Below are positions 1 to 8,253 of a DNA stretch of 64,000 bases, one piece after another. The notes beneath the pieces are model-generated. The model did no database searches, had not been told where the DNA came from, and saw nothing but the letters and a program-made list of their open reading frames with translations. Numbering within the stretch: the first letter of the stretch is position 1; every line of letters starts with the position of its first letter. This DNA comes from Mycetohabitans endofungorum (lineage in GTDB: Bacteria > Pseudomonadota > Gammaproteobacteria > Burkholderiales > Burkholderiaceae), in assembly GCF_002927045.1 (NCBI RefSeq), contig NZ_PRDW01000013.1, positions 1 to 64,000 on the forward strand. The letters run 5' to 3'. The translations under genes and the position numbers were made by a program.

Positions 1-234
1 CACACCGGGCAGCACGCCTACGCGGCGCTTGATTATGGCCAAGTCTTCGGTCCACTGACACGAGACCAGGGCGGCACGCGGCTCGTTGGCACGGCTCTTG
101 GGCTCTGTGGCACGGTGCCCACGCGCTTGGCCATCTACACGTACGAGTTGTTCGCTGGCACGCCCCTGTATCGTCCAACGGCGTTATCGACGGCCCGCGT
201 CACGGTCGGCTTTCGACTGAGCGCGCAGCTGTGA
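1..234 (+). CDS. C-terminus of a TpsB/FhaC/ShlB-family outer-membrane transporter (partial)
   Basis: The frame is open from the first base to the TGA at 232-234 and gives the last 77 residues of a protein. The tail reads like the end of the two-partner-secretion beta-barrel family: 'ALDYGQVFGP' early, then 'GTALGLCG', an aromatic strand 'AIYTYELFAGTPLYRP' and the closing strand 'VTVGFRLSAQL'. Members of this family export a large TpsA partner (adhesin, haemolysin or CDI toxin) across the outer membrane. The final residue is Leu, whereas most members end in Phe. The POTRA domains and most of the barrel lie outside the window, so the partner and the class (FhaC, HecB, BcpB) cannot be told. Confidence 0.72.
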   Translation, partial: HTGQHAYAALDYGQVFGPLTRDQGGTRLVGTALGLCGTVPTRLAIYTYELFAGTPLYRPTALSTARVTVGFRLSAQL

Positions 235-282
235 GCAGGCACACGTCATTGCTCCATTTTCCCGCCTTTTCGAGGAAGTCCT

Positions 283-360
283 ATGCACATCCTAACAAGT
301 CGTGTCGTGTTGTTTTTAGCTTTAGCGCTGTCCTTAACCTCTCATATTGCTATGGTCTAA
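283..360 (+). other. Possible 25-codon signal-peptide-like mini-ORF
   Basis: ATG at 283 follows a GAGGAAG ribosome-binding-like sequence and is read to a TAA at 358-360. The 25 residues have a short basic start and a hydrophobic core (VVLFLALALSL) ending in small residues, like an isolated secretion signal. It lies 48 bases after the TpsB stop. It may be the stub of a lost secreted protein or chance. The stop codon falls inside the left arm of an inverted repeat. Confidence 0.2.
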
Positions 361-414
361 TTTCCTCGTCGATTCAGCATTCTCCTATCGACATGTCCGA
401 GGGAATTAGACCAT
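352..414. repeat. 17-bp inverted repeat with 29-nt spacer
   Basis: The arm at 352-368 (atggtctaatttcctcg) is matched in reverse complement at 398-414 with one mismatch; in RNA the stem would be 17 pairs including one wobble. There is no T-run after either arm, so it is not a normal terminator. The stretch around it is more AT-rich than its neighbours. It could be the remains of a mobile-element end or a hairpin downstream of the TpsB gene. Confidence 0.5.
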
Positions 415-728
415 GACAGACTGTGTCCGGACTTTCAGGGGACTGGTCCACCTACATCGGCCCTCGATCCAGAGTCGGAAGCAGACATCATGCGGCTCAC
501 TCTCAAACTTGTCGAACAATGAACCACGGTCATAGTCAGTCACCGACTTGCGCTAACTCACGCCGTTAGCGTACGTCCGTTGGTCGAGCGCCCGGCTCGG
601 CAACTTCGATCCATGCTCGGTTCACAGCGCTTTGAGATAGCCCCGGAAACGCGCTGCTTGGTCCAACCCTCGACTTGGGGGAGGCCCAAACGCGGGCGCG
701 CCGCGGAATACAGGGACCGTAAAATTAG
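415..728. other. Intergenic region without a supported gene
   Basis: I see no convincing coding region here. A reading frame from about 580 that runs on through the tRNA-Ala gene has no recognisable domain and is treated as spurious. Confidence 0.5.
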
Positions 729-774
729 AAAAAGCCTTGATTTCCCAAGGGTTTTCGGACTAATTCGGCTTTTT
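729..774 (-). terminator. Candidate terminator behind gltX and tRNA-Ala
   Basis: An outer stem of 8 bp is formed by aaaaagcc (729-736) and ggcttttt (767-774). Read on the minus strand it lies 14 bases after the tRNA-Ala CCA end and its closing arm ends in a T-run, so it most likely ends the tRNA-Ala transcript. Confidence 0.5.
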
Positions 775-787
775 GTAGACTATGTCT

Positions 788-863
<76 letters not shown>

Positions 864-935
864 GACAGAGAACGAGATTCTAGGGATAAACCTACCGTTT
901 GTAAAGCCCTCCGACACAAAATTCTGTCACCGCGC

Positions 936-2336
936 TTAAGACAGCACCGCCCTCAGCCGCTCAAGTACCGTCTCACGGCCGAACAGATGCAGCACCGCAT
1001 CGATCGATGGCGTATGCGTCGTCCCAGCCACCAGCAGACGCACCGGCATCGCCAACTGAGGCATCTTCAGCTTATGCGCTGCCAGCACCGCCTTCAACGC
1101 CGCCCCGATCGCCTCCTTCGTCCAGTCGATCCCCACAAGCGTTTCGATGAACTCGGCAAGCGCGGGACGCACGGCATCCGTCAGATGTCGCTCAAGCTCC
1201 TGCGCTGCCGGCACCGGCGTCCGGTAAAACATCACCGCGCTCTCGGCGATCTCCTTGACGGTATTCGCACGGTCCTTGAACAGCGCGACGACGCCGTCCA
1301 GCGGCACCCCCTGCGGCGCATCGACACCAAGCGCGGCAAGCATCGGCAACACGAGTGATGCCAGCCGCGCGTTGTCGGCTTCCTTCAGATAATGGTTGTT
1401 CAACCACTTCAGCTTATTGGCGTCGTACTGTGCCGGCGACTTGCCCAGGTGCTCGAGGTCGAACCATTCGACGAACTGCTCGCGCGAGAAGATTTCCGCA
1501 TCGCCGTGCGCCCAACCAAGCCGAGCAAGATAATTCAACACCGCCTCAGGCAGGTAGCCCTCATCGCGATACCCGGTTACGCTCATCGCACCGTTGCGCT
1601 TGCTCATCTTTTCGCCTTGCTCGTTGAGCACCGTGGGCAAATGCGCATACACGGGAGGCGTACCGCCCAGCGCACGCAGGATATTAATCTGGCGCGGCGT
1701 GTTGTTCACATGGTCATCGCCACGGATCACGTGTGTGATTGCCATGTCCAGGTCGTCGACGACCACGCAAAAGTTATACGTGGGCGTACCGTCGGGCCGA
1801 GCGATGACCAGGTCGTCAAGCTCATCGTTCGAGATCTCAATGTGCCCCTTGACCGCGTCGTCCCATGCCACCGTGCCGCTCAGCGGATTCTTAAATCGCA
1901 CGACGGGCTGCACGCCGGCGGGCGGCGTCGGCAGCACCTTGCCTGGTTCGGGCCGCCAGGTGCCATCATAGCGCGGCTTTAAGCCCGCCTCGCGCTGCCG
2001 TTCGCGCAGTGCATCCAGTTCCTCGGGCGACATGTAGCACGGATACGCGAGACCCTGATCGAGCAGTTGCTTGATCACGTCGCGATAGCGCTCCATCCGC
2101 TGCATCTGGTAGTACGGCCCTTCGTCGAAATCAAGCCCGAGCCACTGCATGCCATCGAGAATCGCCTGCGTGGCCGCCTCGGTCGAGCGCTCGACGTCAG
2201 TATCCTCGATGCGCAGAATGAACGTGCCGTGATGTTTGCGGGCGAACGCCCACGGATAGAGTGCGGAGCGAATGTTGCCAAGATGGATGAAGCCGGTCGG
2301 GCTCGGCGCAAAGCGGGTACGTACGGAGGTGGTCAT
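936..2336 (-). CDS. gltX: Glutamate--tRNA ligase
   Basis: Class I synthetase that charges tRNA-Glu with glutamate in the cytoplasm. The 466-residue length is normal for the bacterial enzyme (E. coli 471). The HIGH-type motif is HLGN at about residues 18-21, in the usual context '[14 protein letters not shown]'. The KMSKS-type motif is KMSKR at about 243-247. The N-terminal Rossmann fold and the C-terminal alpha-helical anticodon-binding half are both present, so the gene looks intact. It reads away from the patatin-like gene, sharing the 2337-2548 interval, and is followed by tRNA-Ala on the same strand. A charging enzyme for non-discriminating tRNA-Gln use cannot be excluded from sequence alone. 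Confidence 0.97.
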   Translation of the reverse strand: MTTSVRTRFAPSPTGFIHLGNIRSALYPWAFARKHHGTFILRIEDTDVERSTEAATQAILDGMQWLGLDFDEGPYYQMQRMERYRDVIKQLLDQGLAYPCYMSPEELDALRERQREAGLKPRYDGTWRPEPGKVLPTPPAGVQPVVRFKNPLSGTVAWDDAVKGHIEISNDELDDLVIARPDGTPTYNFCVVVDDLDMAITHVIRGDDHVNNTPRQINILRALGGTPPVYAHLPTVLNEQGEKMSKRNGAMSVTGYRDEGYLPEAVLNYLARLGWAHGDAEIFSREQFVEWFDLEHLGKSPAQYDANKLKWLNNHYLKEADNARLASLVLPMLAALGVDAPQGVPLDGVVALFKDRANTVKEIAESAVMFYRTPVPAAQELERHLTDAVRPALAEFIETLVGIDWTKEAIGAALKAVLAAHKLKMPQLAMPVRLLVAGTTHTPSIDAVLHLFGRETVLERLRAVLS

Positions 2337-2548
2337 TGCAAATCGGATGGTTCGAGGCTAGGCCCGCGGACCGGGCAAGCCGTCATTATACCGATGCGAT
2401 CGCGACGGCTCGGGCGATGTCGGGACACGCCCCGGGCGATGTTGGGGCAATGTGCCTAGCCAGGGTAATGCGCCTATAATGCGCGCGGGGCACCGTCGTT
2501 GCCATGTCGCGGCAACACCGACCTGTGCCCATCGTGCTGGAGATTTCG

Positions 2549-3469
2549 TTGAAGCTGTCCGCTGTTTCGCCCGCCCGCCGTCGCTTGCTAGGCGCCGCGA
2601 CGGCCACGCTGCTTGCTGCATGCACCGGCGCTAAGACCCGCCCCGATATGGCCGCCCCCTCGCTGCCGCCCGCCACGCCGGCCCGCCCGCTAAAGATCGG
2701 GCTAGCGCTCGGCGGAGGCGCGGCGCGTGGTTTCGCCCACATCGGTGTCATCAAGGCGCTCGAGGCGCGCGGCATCGATGCCGATATCGTTGTCGGCACC
2801 AGCGCCGGCTCAGTCATCGCAGCTTTGTACGCGTCCGGCATGACCGGCCTGCAGATGAACAAGCTTGCGTTGACGATGGACGAGGCGGCGATCAGCGACT
2901 GGGCGCTGCCCTTGCGCTCACGCGGCTTCCTCAAGGGCGTCGCGCTGCAAAACTATATCAACACCACGCTGCACAACCGGCCGATCGAAAAGATGGCCCG
3001 CCCACTGGGCATCGTGGCAACCGACCTGAAAAGCGGTCAGCCGATCCTGTTCCAGCGGGGTAATACTGGCATCGCGGTACGTGCTTCATGCAGCGTGCCG
3101 TCGATATTCGAGCCGGTCCGGATCGGCGATCACGAATATGTCGACGGTGGCCTGGTCAGCCCAGTGCCAGCCGCTTTCGCCCGCAAAATGGGAGCCGATT
3201 TGGTGATCGCCGTCGACATCTCGCAGCGCCCGGAAAACGGTCTGACACGCAGCTCGTTCGACGTGCTGATGCAGACCTTCGCGATCATGGGGCAGTCGAT
3301 CAAAACCTACGAACTCGACAAATATGCCGATATCGTGGTCCATCCCAACCTCACCGCGATAAGCGGCAGTGATTTCGGTCAGCGGAACGCAGCGATCCTC
3401 GCCGGAGAAGAGGCCGTTAATCGGATTTTTCCGCAATTGCAGCAAAAGCTGGTGCTGGCTCGCCCGTAG
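2549..3469 (+). CDS. Patatin-like phospholipase, predicted lipoprotein (RssA-like)
   Basis: Predicted serine lipid acyl hydrolase anchored as a lipoprotein. I chose the TTG at 2549 because GGAG stands 6 bases before it and the resulting N-terminus has a compact basic/hydrophobic signal ending in the lipobox LAAC, with Cys25 as lipid site. An upstream ATG at 2504 is in frame but has no ribosome-binding site. The glycine loop GGGAARG is at about 55-61, the nucleophile elbow GTSAGS at about 83-88 (Ser85), and the catalytic Asp in DGG at about 199-201. A TATAAT at 2475-2480 is a likely -10 element. The family includes RssA and secreted effector patatins; the substrate is unknown. Confidence 0.88.
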   Translation: MKLSAVSPARRRLLGAATATLLAACTGAKTRPDMAAPSLPPATPARPLKIGLALGGGAARGFAHIGVIKALEARGIDADIVVGTSAGSVIAALYASGMTGLQMNKLALTMDEAAISDWALPLRSRGFLKGVALQNYINTTLHNRPIEKMARPLGIVATDLKSGQPILFQRGNTGIAVRASCSVPSIFEPVRIGDHEYVDGGLVSPVPAAFARKMGADLVIAVDISQRPENGLTRSSFDVLMQTFAIMGQSIKTYELDKYADIVVHPNLTAISGSDFGQRNAAILAGEEAVNRIFPQLQQKLVLARP

Positions 3470-3515
3470 TAACGCACAGATAGGTGACACTCGGCCGGCG
3501 CGCGGCCGGGAGCGT

Positions 3516-4202
3516 TCAGTCCGCTGTCGATGCGCTGACGCGTTGCCGCAACGCGTCGCCCTTCGCCGGATACGCGGGGTCAAGCCGACGTGCGCCGGTA
3601 AACCGCTTCTCCCAGTACCCGCCATCCAGTTCATCGACGCGGATCGTATTGCCGGTCGACGGCGAATGCACGAACTTGTTATCGCCGATATAGATGCCCA
3701 CGTGCGAGAACGTGCGACGCATCGTGTTGAAGAACACCAAGTCGCCCGGCTTCAATTCGCTCATCTTGACCTTCTCGCCGACGCGGCTCATTTCCTCCGC
3801 GCGACGCGGCAGCGTCAAGCCGAGCGTGTCTTGAAACACGTAACGGACGAAGCCGCTGCAGTCCAGACCCGAACTGGGCGAGTCGCCCCCCCACCGATAA
3901 CGCACCCCGATCATGTTGAGCGCACCGACGACCACGTCGCCAGCCTTAGTGGCCATGCCGGAAAGAAACGAATGGGTATTTGACGAAAAGGTCTGGCTCG
4001 CGCTTTGCTGAGAATCCTGGGCACCGCTTTGCGTCGTGCCGTCTTGTGCCGCCGATGGCTGGGAATCCCGCCCCATGTTGACACTTTTTCTCCAACTTCC
4101 TGTTTCGTCGGCGTACGCCCCATTTACTCCAGCCATCAGCGCGCCGAGGAACACGCTAGCAACAATTCGAACGCAAGCTTGTTTCAGATTGATATGCTGC
4201 AT
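3516..4202 (-). CDS. NlpC/P60 family C40 peptidase, exported
   Basis: Predicted peptidoglycan endopeptidase of the Spr/NlpC type acting in the periplasm. Of 228 residues, the first 31 form a signal peptide ending near AYA. A Ser/Gln-rich linker covers about 45-75, then comes the NlpC/P60 domain. The catalytic Cys is in DCSGFV (about Cys115), with His in SHVGIYIG (about 167) and in FVHS (about 179), so the triad is intact. The C-terminal 25 residues are a variable tail. It is convergent with the patatin-like gene and is preceded by a well-formed promoter. The exact bond cut in peptidoglycan is not known from sequence. Confidence 0.9.
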   Translation of the reverse strand: MQHINLKQACVRIVASVFLGALMAGVNGAYADETGSWRKSVNMGRDSQPSAAQDGTTQSGAQDSQQSASQTFSSNTHSFLSGMATKAGDVVVGALNMIGVRYRWGGDSPSSGLDCSGFVRYVFQDTLGLTLPRRAEEMSRVGEKVKMSELKPGDLVFFNTMRRTFSHVGIYIGDNKFVHSPSTGNTIRVDELDGGYWEKRFTGARRLDPAYPAKGDALRQRVSASTAD

Positions 4203-4263
4203 CGGATCGGTAGTATTTTCTGGGAAAACTTGAGAAATCAGGGGGATGCGGAAAGTTTGGACG

Positions 4264-4292
4264 ATACTACCCAGTGTTTATTACGCTGTCAA
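4264..4292 (-). promoter_or_regulatory. Sigma-70 promoter of the NlpC/P60 gene
   Basis: On the minus strand a perfect TTGACA (plus-strand 4287-4292) is followed after 17 bases by TAGTAT (4264-4269). The start codon lies about 60 bases further on. Confidence 0.7.
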
Positions 4293-4338
4293 AGAAAATA
4301 GGCAATTTCAATTATTCCCATACGTTTATTAGTTTCCG

Positions 4339-6018
4339 TTAGTCCGACTCCGCATCAAACTTGGCAGCTTTCAATAATTTACGGGTGTAAGGATGAGTCG
4401 GCGCATGCAGCAGCGCCTCCGTGGGCGCGGTTTCGACGACCATGCCACCCTGGATGACGACGACCCGGTGTGCGATCGCCGCGATAACCTCCAGATCGTG
4501 TGAGATGAACACATAACCTAGGTTGTACTTTTGTTGCAACCGCGACAGCAAATGCAGCACCTGCTGTTGAATCGACACGTCAAGAGCGCTGGTCGGCTCG
4601 TCCAGCACCAGGACCTGCGGCTCGACGATTAGGGCGCGCGCAATAGCAATCCGCTGACGCTGCCCGCCGGAAAATTCGTGCGGATATCGTAACAATGCGG
4701 TGCGATCGATGCCGACCTCGCGCAGTGTGGCGATCACCTTTGCGCGCCGTGCAGCCTCGTCCAGGCCCGGCGCATGCAACGCCAGCCCTTCGCCGACGAT
4801 TTGCTCGACCGTCTGGTGCGGCGAAAGCGAACTGAACGGATCTTGAAAGACGACCTGGATCTGCGCGCGCAACGCGCGGCGCTGGCGTCCACGAAACGAG
4901 CCTAGAGGCCGACCGCGGAACTCGATCGTGCCGGTATCGGTGTGCTGCAAGCCGAGCAACGCCATCGCCAACGTCGATTTCCCGGAACCGGATTCGCCCA
5001 CTACGCCCAGCGTTTCGCCTTGGCGCACGGCAACGCTGACGCCATCTAGCGCCACGAAGCGGCGCGGCGCGAACCACTCGGCGAGGGTGCGCCGCCGCTT
5101 CGGGAACGACACACGAATGTCGCGCGCCTCCAGCAGCACCGGGGCGATCGGCAACACCGGCAGGACGTTGCGCACTGGCCGGCTCGCCAGCAACCGTTGC
5201 GTGTACGGATGCTGCGGCGCGGAGAAAATTTGCTCGACAGTGCCCACCTCCACGAGTCTACCCTGCTCCATTACCACAACGCGCTGCGCAAAGCGTCGCA
5301 CCAGATTCAGGTCATGGGTGATCAGTAGCACCGCCATGCCGTGTGGATGAATATCGCGTGCCTGTTGCAACTCGAGCAGCAACTTCACGATCTGGCCCCG
5401 AATTGTCACATCCAGTGCCGTGGTCGGCTCGTCCGCGAGCAGCAACCGCGGCCGACACGCGAGCGCCATCGCGATCATTGCCCGTTGCCGCTGGCCGCCA
5501 GAAAGCTGGTGCGGGTAGTCGTCCACCCGCCGAGGCGCGTCGTCAATGCCGGTACGGGCGAGCAACGCGATCGCTCGGCGCCGTGCCTGCCGCACGTCCA
5601 CGCCGTCATGCCATCGGATCGATTCGATGATTTGCTTGCCGATCGTATACAACGGATTGAGCGCGCTCATCGGCTCCTGAAAAATCATCGCGATCTGGGC
5701 ACCGCGCACACTGCGCATGCGCCTTTCGCTCAACGTGAGCAGATCTTCGCCAGCGAAACGGATCGCGCCGTCCAGTTGCGCGTCGCGCAGCAGACGCAGC
5801 ACGGACAGCGCGGTCACGGTCTTGCCCGATCCGGATTCGCCGACCAACGCGACCCGCTCCCCCCGGCCAATGGCCAGACTGAGGTCATGAACGGCGATCG
5901 ACTCGCCGAACCGCACCTGCAAGTGCTCGATCGACAGCAGCGGCTGCGACTGAACCGACTGAACGGCCACCTCACCTGTCGGCGGGAATGCTTGCGTCAT
6001 TGTCATCGTAGGGTTCAT
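4339..6018 (-). CDS. yejF: Microcin C/peptide ABC transporter ATP-binding protein, two fused ATPases
   Basis: Energises the YejABEF importer at the inner face of the membrane. The 559 residues hold two complete ABC domains in tandem. The first has Walker A GESGSGKT at about 60-67, the signature LSGGQRQR and a Walker B with LLLADEPTTALD. The second has GESGSGKST, FSGGQRQR and LVLDEPTSALD. Fused ATPases of this layout are typical of YejF, while Opp/Dpp systems usually have two proteins. The last gene of yejABEF, it starts 54 bases after the yejE stop. Three in-frame Met codons lie in the first seven codons (6018, 6006, 6000), so the exact start is uncertain by a few residues. Confidence 0.94.
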   Translation of the reverse strand: MNPTMTMTQAFPPTGEVAVQSVQSQPLLSIEHLQVRFGESIAVHDLSLAIGRGERVALVGESGSGKTVTALSVLRLLRDAQLDGAIRFAGEDLLTLSERRMRSVRGAQIAMIFQEPMSALNPLYTIGKQIIESIRWHDGVDVRQARRRAIALLARTGIDDAPRRVDDYPHQLSGGQRQRAMIAMALACRPRLLLADEPTTALDVTIRGQIVKLLLELQQARDIHPHGMAVLLITHDLNLVRRFAQRVVVMEQGRLVEVGTVEQIFSAPQHPYTQRLLASRPVRNVLPVLPIAPVLLEARDIRVSFPKRRRTLAEWFAPRRFVALDGVSVAVRQGETLGVVGESGSGKSTLAMALLGLQHTDTGTIEFRGRPLGSFRGRQRRALRAQIQVVFQDPFSSLSPHQTVEQIVGEGLALHAPGLDEAARRAKVIATLREVGIDRTALLRYPHEFSGGQRQRIAIARALIVEPQVLVLDEPTSALDVSIQQQVLHLLSRLQQKYNLGYVFISHDLEVIAAIAHRVVVIQGGMVVETAPTEALLHAPTHPYTRKLLKAAKFDAESD

Positions 6019-6072
6019 TTCATCAGGCGGCTACCCGGGCAGCGCGACGGCGCGGCACCGGCGGACACCACG

Positions 6073-7191
6073 TCACTGCCCGCCTGCCACGCCCAGTGCA
6101 TCGGCCAGCCGGGCATCGAGCGCGTTGCGCAACGCATCGCCCATGAACGTGAGCAGCGTCAGCGTCAGCACCAGGACACCGAACGTCGACATGGATATCC
6201 ACCATGCGTCCAAGTTCGCCTTGCCTTGCGCCAGCAACTCACCAAGGCTGGGCGTGGGTGGCGGCACGCCAAGGCCGAGGAAGTCCAAACTCGTCAACGC
6301 CAAGACCGACGCGCTCAAGCGGAACGGCAGGAACGTAATGACCGGCGTCATGCTGTTGGGCATCACGTGCCGGCGGATGATTTGCCAGTGCGACAGCCCC
6401 ATCGCGCGCGCCGCTTTCACATAGTCGAGCGTGCGATTGCGCAGAAACTCTGCGCGCACGTAGGCGGCCAGCCCCATCCATCCGAACAGCGACAGCAGTA
6501 CCAGCAGCAGCGTGAGGCTGGGTTCGAAAATCGACGCGAAGATGATCAGCAAATACAGTTCCGGCAGCGAACCCCAAATCTCGGTCAGCCGTTGCCCCGC
6601 CAAATCGATGCACCCGCCGAAGTACCCCTGCAGCGCTCCAATCACGATGCCCAGCAGTGTGCCGATCGCCGTCAGCGCTAGCCCGAACGATACCGACACA
6701 GCAAAACCATACAGCAGGCGTGCGAACACATCGCGTCCCTGGCTGTCGGTCCCGAGCCAGTTCTCGCGCGACGGCGGCGCGGGATTAGGCAATGGCGAAA
6801 AATAATTCAGCGTATCGTACGAGTAGGGGTTCGGTGGATAGATCGCGAAATTGCCGGGTTGCTCGAAACGCGCTCGGATATACGGGTCGAGGTAATCGGT
6901 CGGAGTCGGAAACTGCCCGCCAAACGTGGTTTCCGGATACGTCTGAAACAACGGAAAATACAGTGCATGCTGATAGCGCACGATGAACGGCCGGTCGTTC
7001 GACACGAAGAAGCCGCACAGGCTGAACGCATACAGTGCGACGAAGACCACCAGACTCCAATAACCGACGCGGTTGCGCTTGAAGCGGCGCCACAGTCGCT
7101 GGTACGGCGACGGCGACGCGAGCGCCGGCACGACGCCGCGCGTTATCGCATCCGGGCCGGCCGCATGGCCGGACTTGACACGCCATCTCAC
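6073..7191 (-). CDS. yejE: Microcin C/peptide ABC transporter permease YejE
   Basis: Inner-membrane permease of the DppC/OppC class; together with YejB it forms the channel. The 372-residue protein has one membrane segment near residues 45-60, a long periplasmic insertion (about 65-165) rich in Pro, Tyr and Asn that is characteristic of YejE, then about five membrane segments. The inner-membrane component motif is in the loop 'VKAARAMGLSHWQIIRRHVM', the EAA-like loop that contacts the ATPase. The start codon lies one base after the yejB stop, so the two are translationally linked. Nothing suggests damage. Confidence 0.93.
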   Translation of the reverse strand: MRWRVKSGHAAGPDAITRGVVPALASPSPYQRLWRRFKRNRVGYWSLVVFVALYAFSLCGFFVSNDRPFIVRYQHALYFPLFQTYPETTFGGQFPTPTDYLDPYIRARFEQPGNFAIYPPNPYSYDTLNYFSPLPNPAPPSRENWLGTDSQGRDVFARLLYGFAVSVSFGLALTAIGTLLGIVIGALQGYFGGCIDLAGQRLTEIWGSLPELYLLIIFASIFEPSLTLLLVLLSLFGWMGLAAYVRAEFLRNRTLDYVKAARAMGLSHWQIIRRHVMPNSMTPVITFLPFRLSASVLALTSLDFLGLGVPPPTPSLGELLAQGKANLDAWWISMSTFGVLVLTLTLLTFMGDALRNALDARLADALGVAGGQ

Positions 7192-7192
7192 G

Positions 7193-8233
7193 TCAACGCT
7201 CCAGGTTGTCGAATTGGATTCTCGGGTCGACCAGCACGTAGCACAGGTCGGAAACCAGCTGCGTGATCAGCCCGATCAGCGTAAAGAGATACAGCGTGCC
7301 GAGCACCACCGGGTAGTCGCGCCGCAGCACCGATTCATAGGACAGCAACCCCAGACCATCGAGCGAGAACAGCGTCTCGATCAACAAGCTTCCGGTAAAG
7401 AATGCGCCGATGAATGCCGCGGGAAAGCCGACAACGAGCGGCAGCATCGCATTGCGCAGCACGTGCGTGAACAGCACGCGGCGCTCGGGCAGGCCCTTGG
7501 CGCGCGCCGTCAGCACATACTGGCGACGGATCTGGTCAAGAAAAGCATTCTTGGTCAACATCGTGACCACCGCGAAGCTGCCGACCACCGACGCGGTCAC
7601 CGGCAGCGCAATATGCCACAGGTAGTCGGCGATCTTACCCAGCATGCTGAGTTGCGACCAGTTATCCGATGTCAGCCCGCGCAACGGAAACAGTTGCAAG
7701 AACGTGCCCCCGCCGAACAGCACCAGCAGCAGCACACCAAGCACGAAGCCAGGAATCGCGTAGCCGACCAGCACGACGATGCTGGTCCAAACATCAAAGC
7801 GCGATCCGTTGCGCACTGCCTTCGCAATGCCCAGCGGCACCGATATCAGATAGGTCAACAAGAACGTCCATAGCCCGATGCTGATCGACACCGGCAGCTT
7901 GGAAACCACCAGCGACCAGACACTCTGATGCCGAAAGTAGCTGTCACCGAGATCGAATCGCGCATAACGCGACAGCATCAACACGTAGCGCTCCAAAGGC
8001 GGCTTGTCGAAACCATACAGCTTCTTCAATTGCGCGATCTGTTGCGCGTCCACGCCGGCGTGCGCCCTCATGCCGAACGGCGCGCCGCCCTGCTCCTGCC
8101 CCTTGCGCAACTCGCGCACGGTTTGCTCGACCGGGCCGCCGGGCACGAACTGGATCACGACAAAGGTCAGCGTCAATACGCCGAACAGCGTCGGGATCAT
8201 CAACAACAGGCGCTTCAGGATGTAGCTCCACAT
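7193..8233 (-). CDS. yejB: Microcin C/peptide ABC transporter permease YejB
   Basis: Inner-membrane permease of the DppB/OppB class, 346 residues. The N-terminus 'MWSYILKRLLLMIPTLFGV' is the usual first membrane helix of this class, followed by a periplasmic loop (about 30-120) and five further membrane segments. The EAA-like cytoplasmic loop is 'YVLTARAKGLPERRVLFTHV'. It lies 20 bases after the yejA stop and directly precedes yejE. In enterobacteria the system takes up oligopeptides and the peptide-nucleotide antibiotic microcin C; the natural substrate here is inferred to be short peptides, possibly from murein. Confidence 0.93.
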   Translation of the reverse strand: MWSYILKRLLLMIPTLFGVLTLTFVVIQFVPGGPVEQTVRELRKGQEQGGAPFGMRAHAGVDAQQIAQLKKLYGFDKPPLERYVLMLSRYARFDLGDSYFRHQSVWSLVVSKLPVSISIGLWTFLLTYLISVPLGIAKAVRNGSRFDVWTSIVVLVGYAIPGFVLGVLLLVLFGGGTFLQLFPLRGLTSDNWSQLSMLGKIADYLWHIALPVTASVVGSFAVVTMLTKNAFLDQIRRQYVLTARAKGLPERRVLFTHVLRNAMLPLVVGFPAAFIGAFFTGSLLIETLFSLDGLGLLSYESVLRRDYPVVLGTLYLFTLIGLITQLVSDLCYVLVDPRIQFDNLER

Positions 8234-8253
8234 GCCGGTTCAGTGTGCGTCAT

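Noticed and set aside
5341-6681. 446-codon open frame on the plus strand
   Set aside because: It is the antisense of yejF and yejE, rich in Arg/Gln/His, as expected from a mirror of GC-rich codons.
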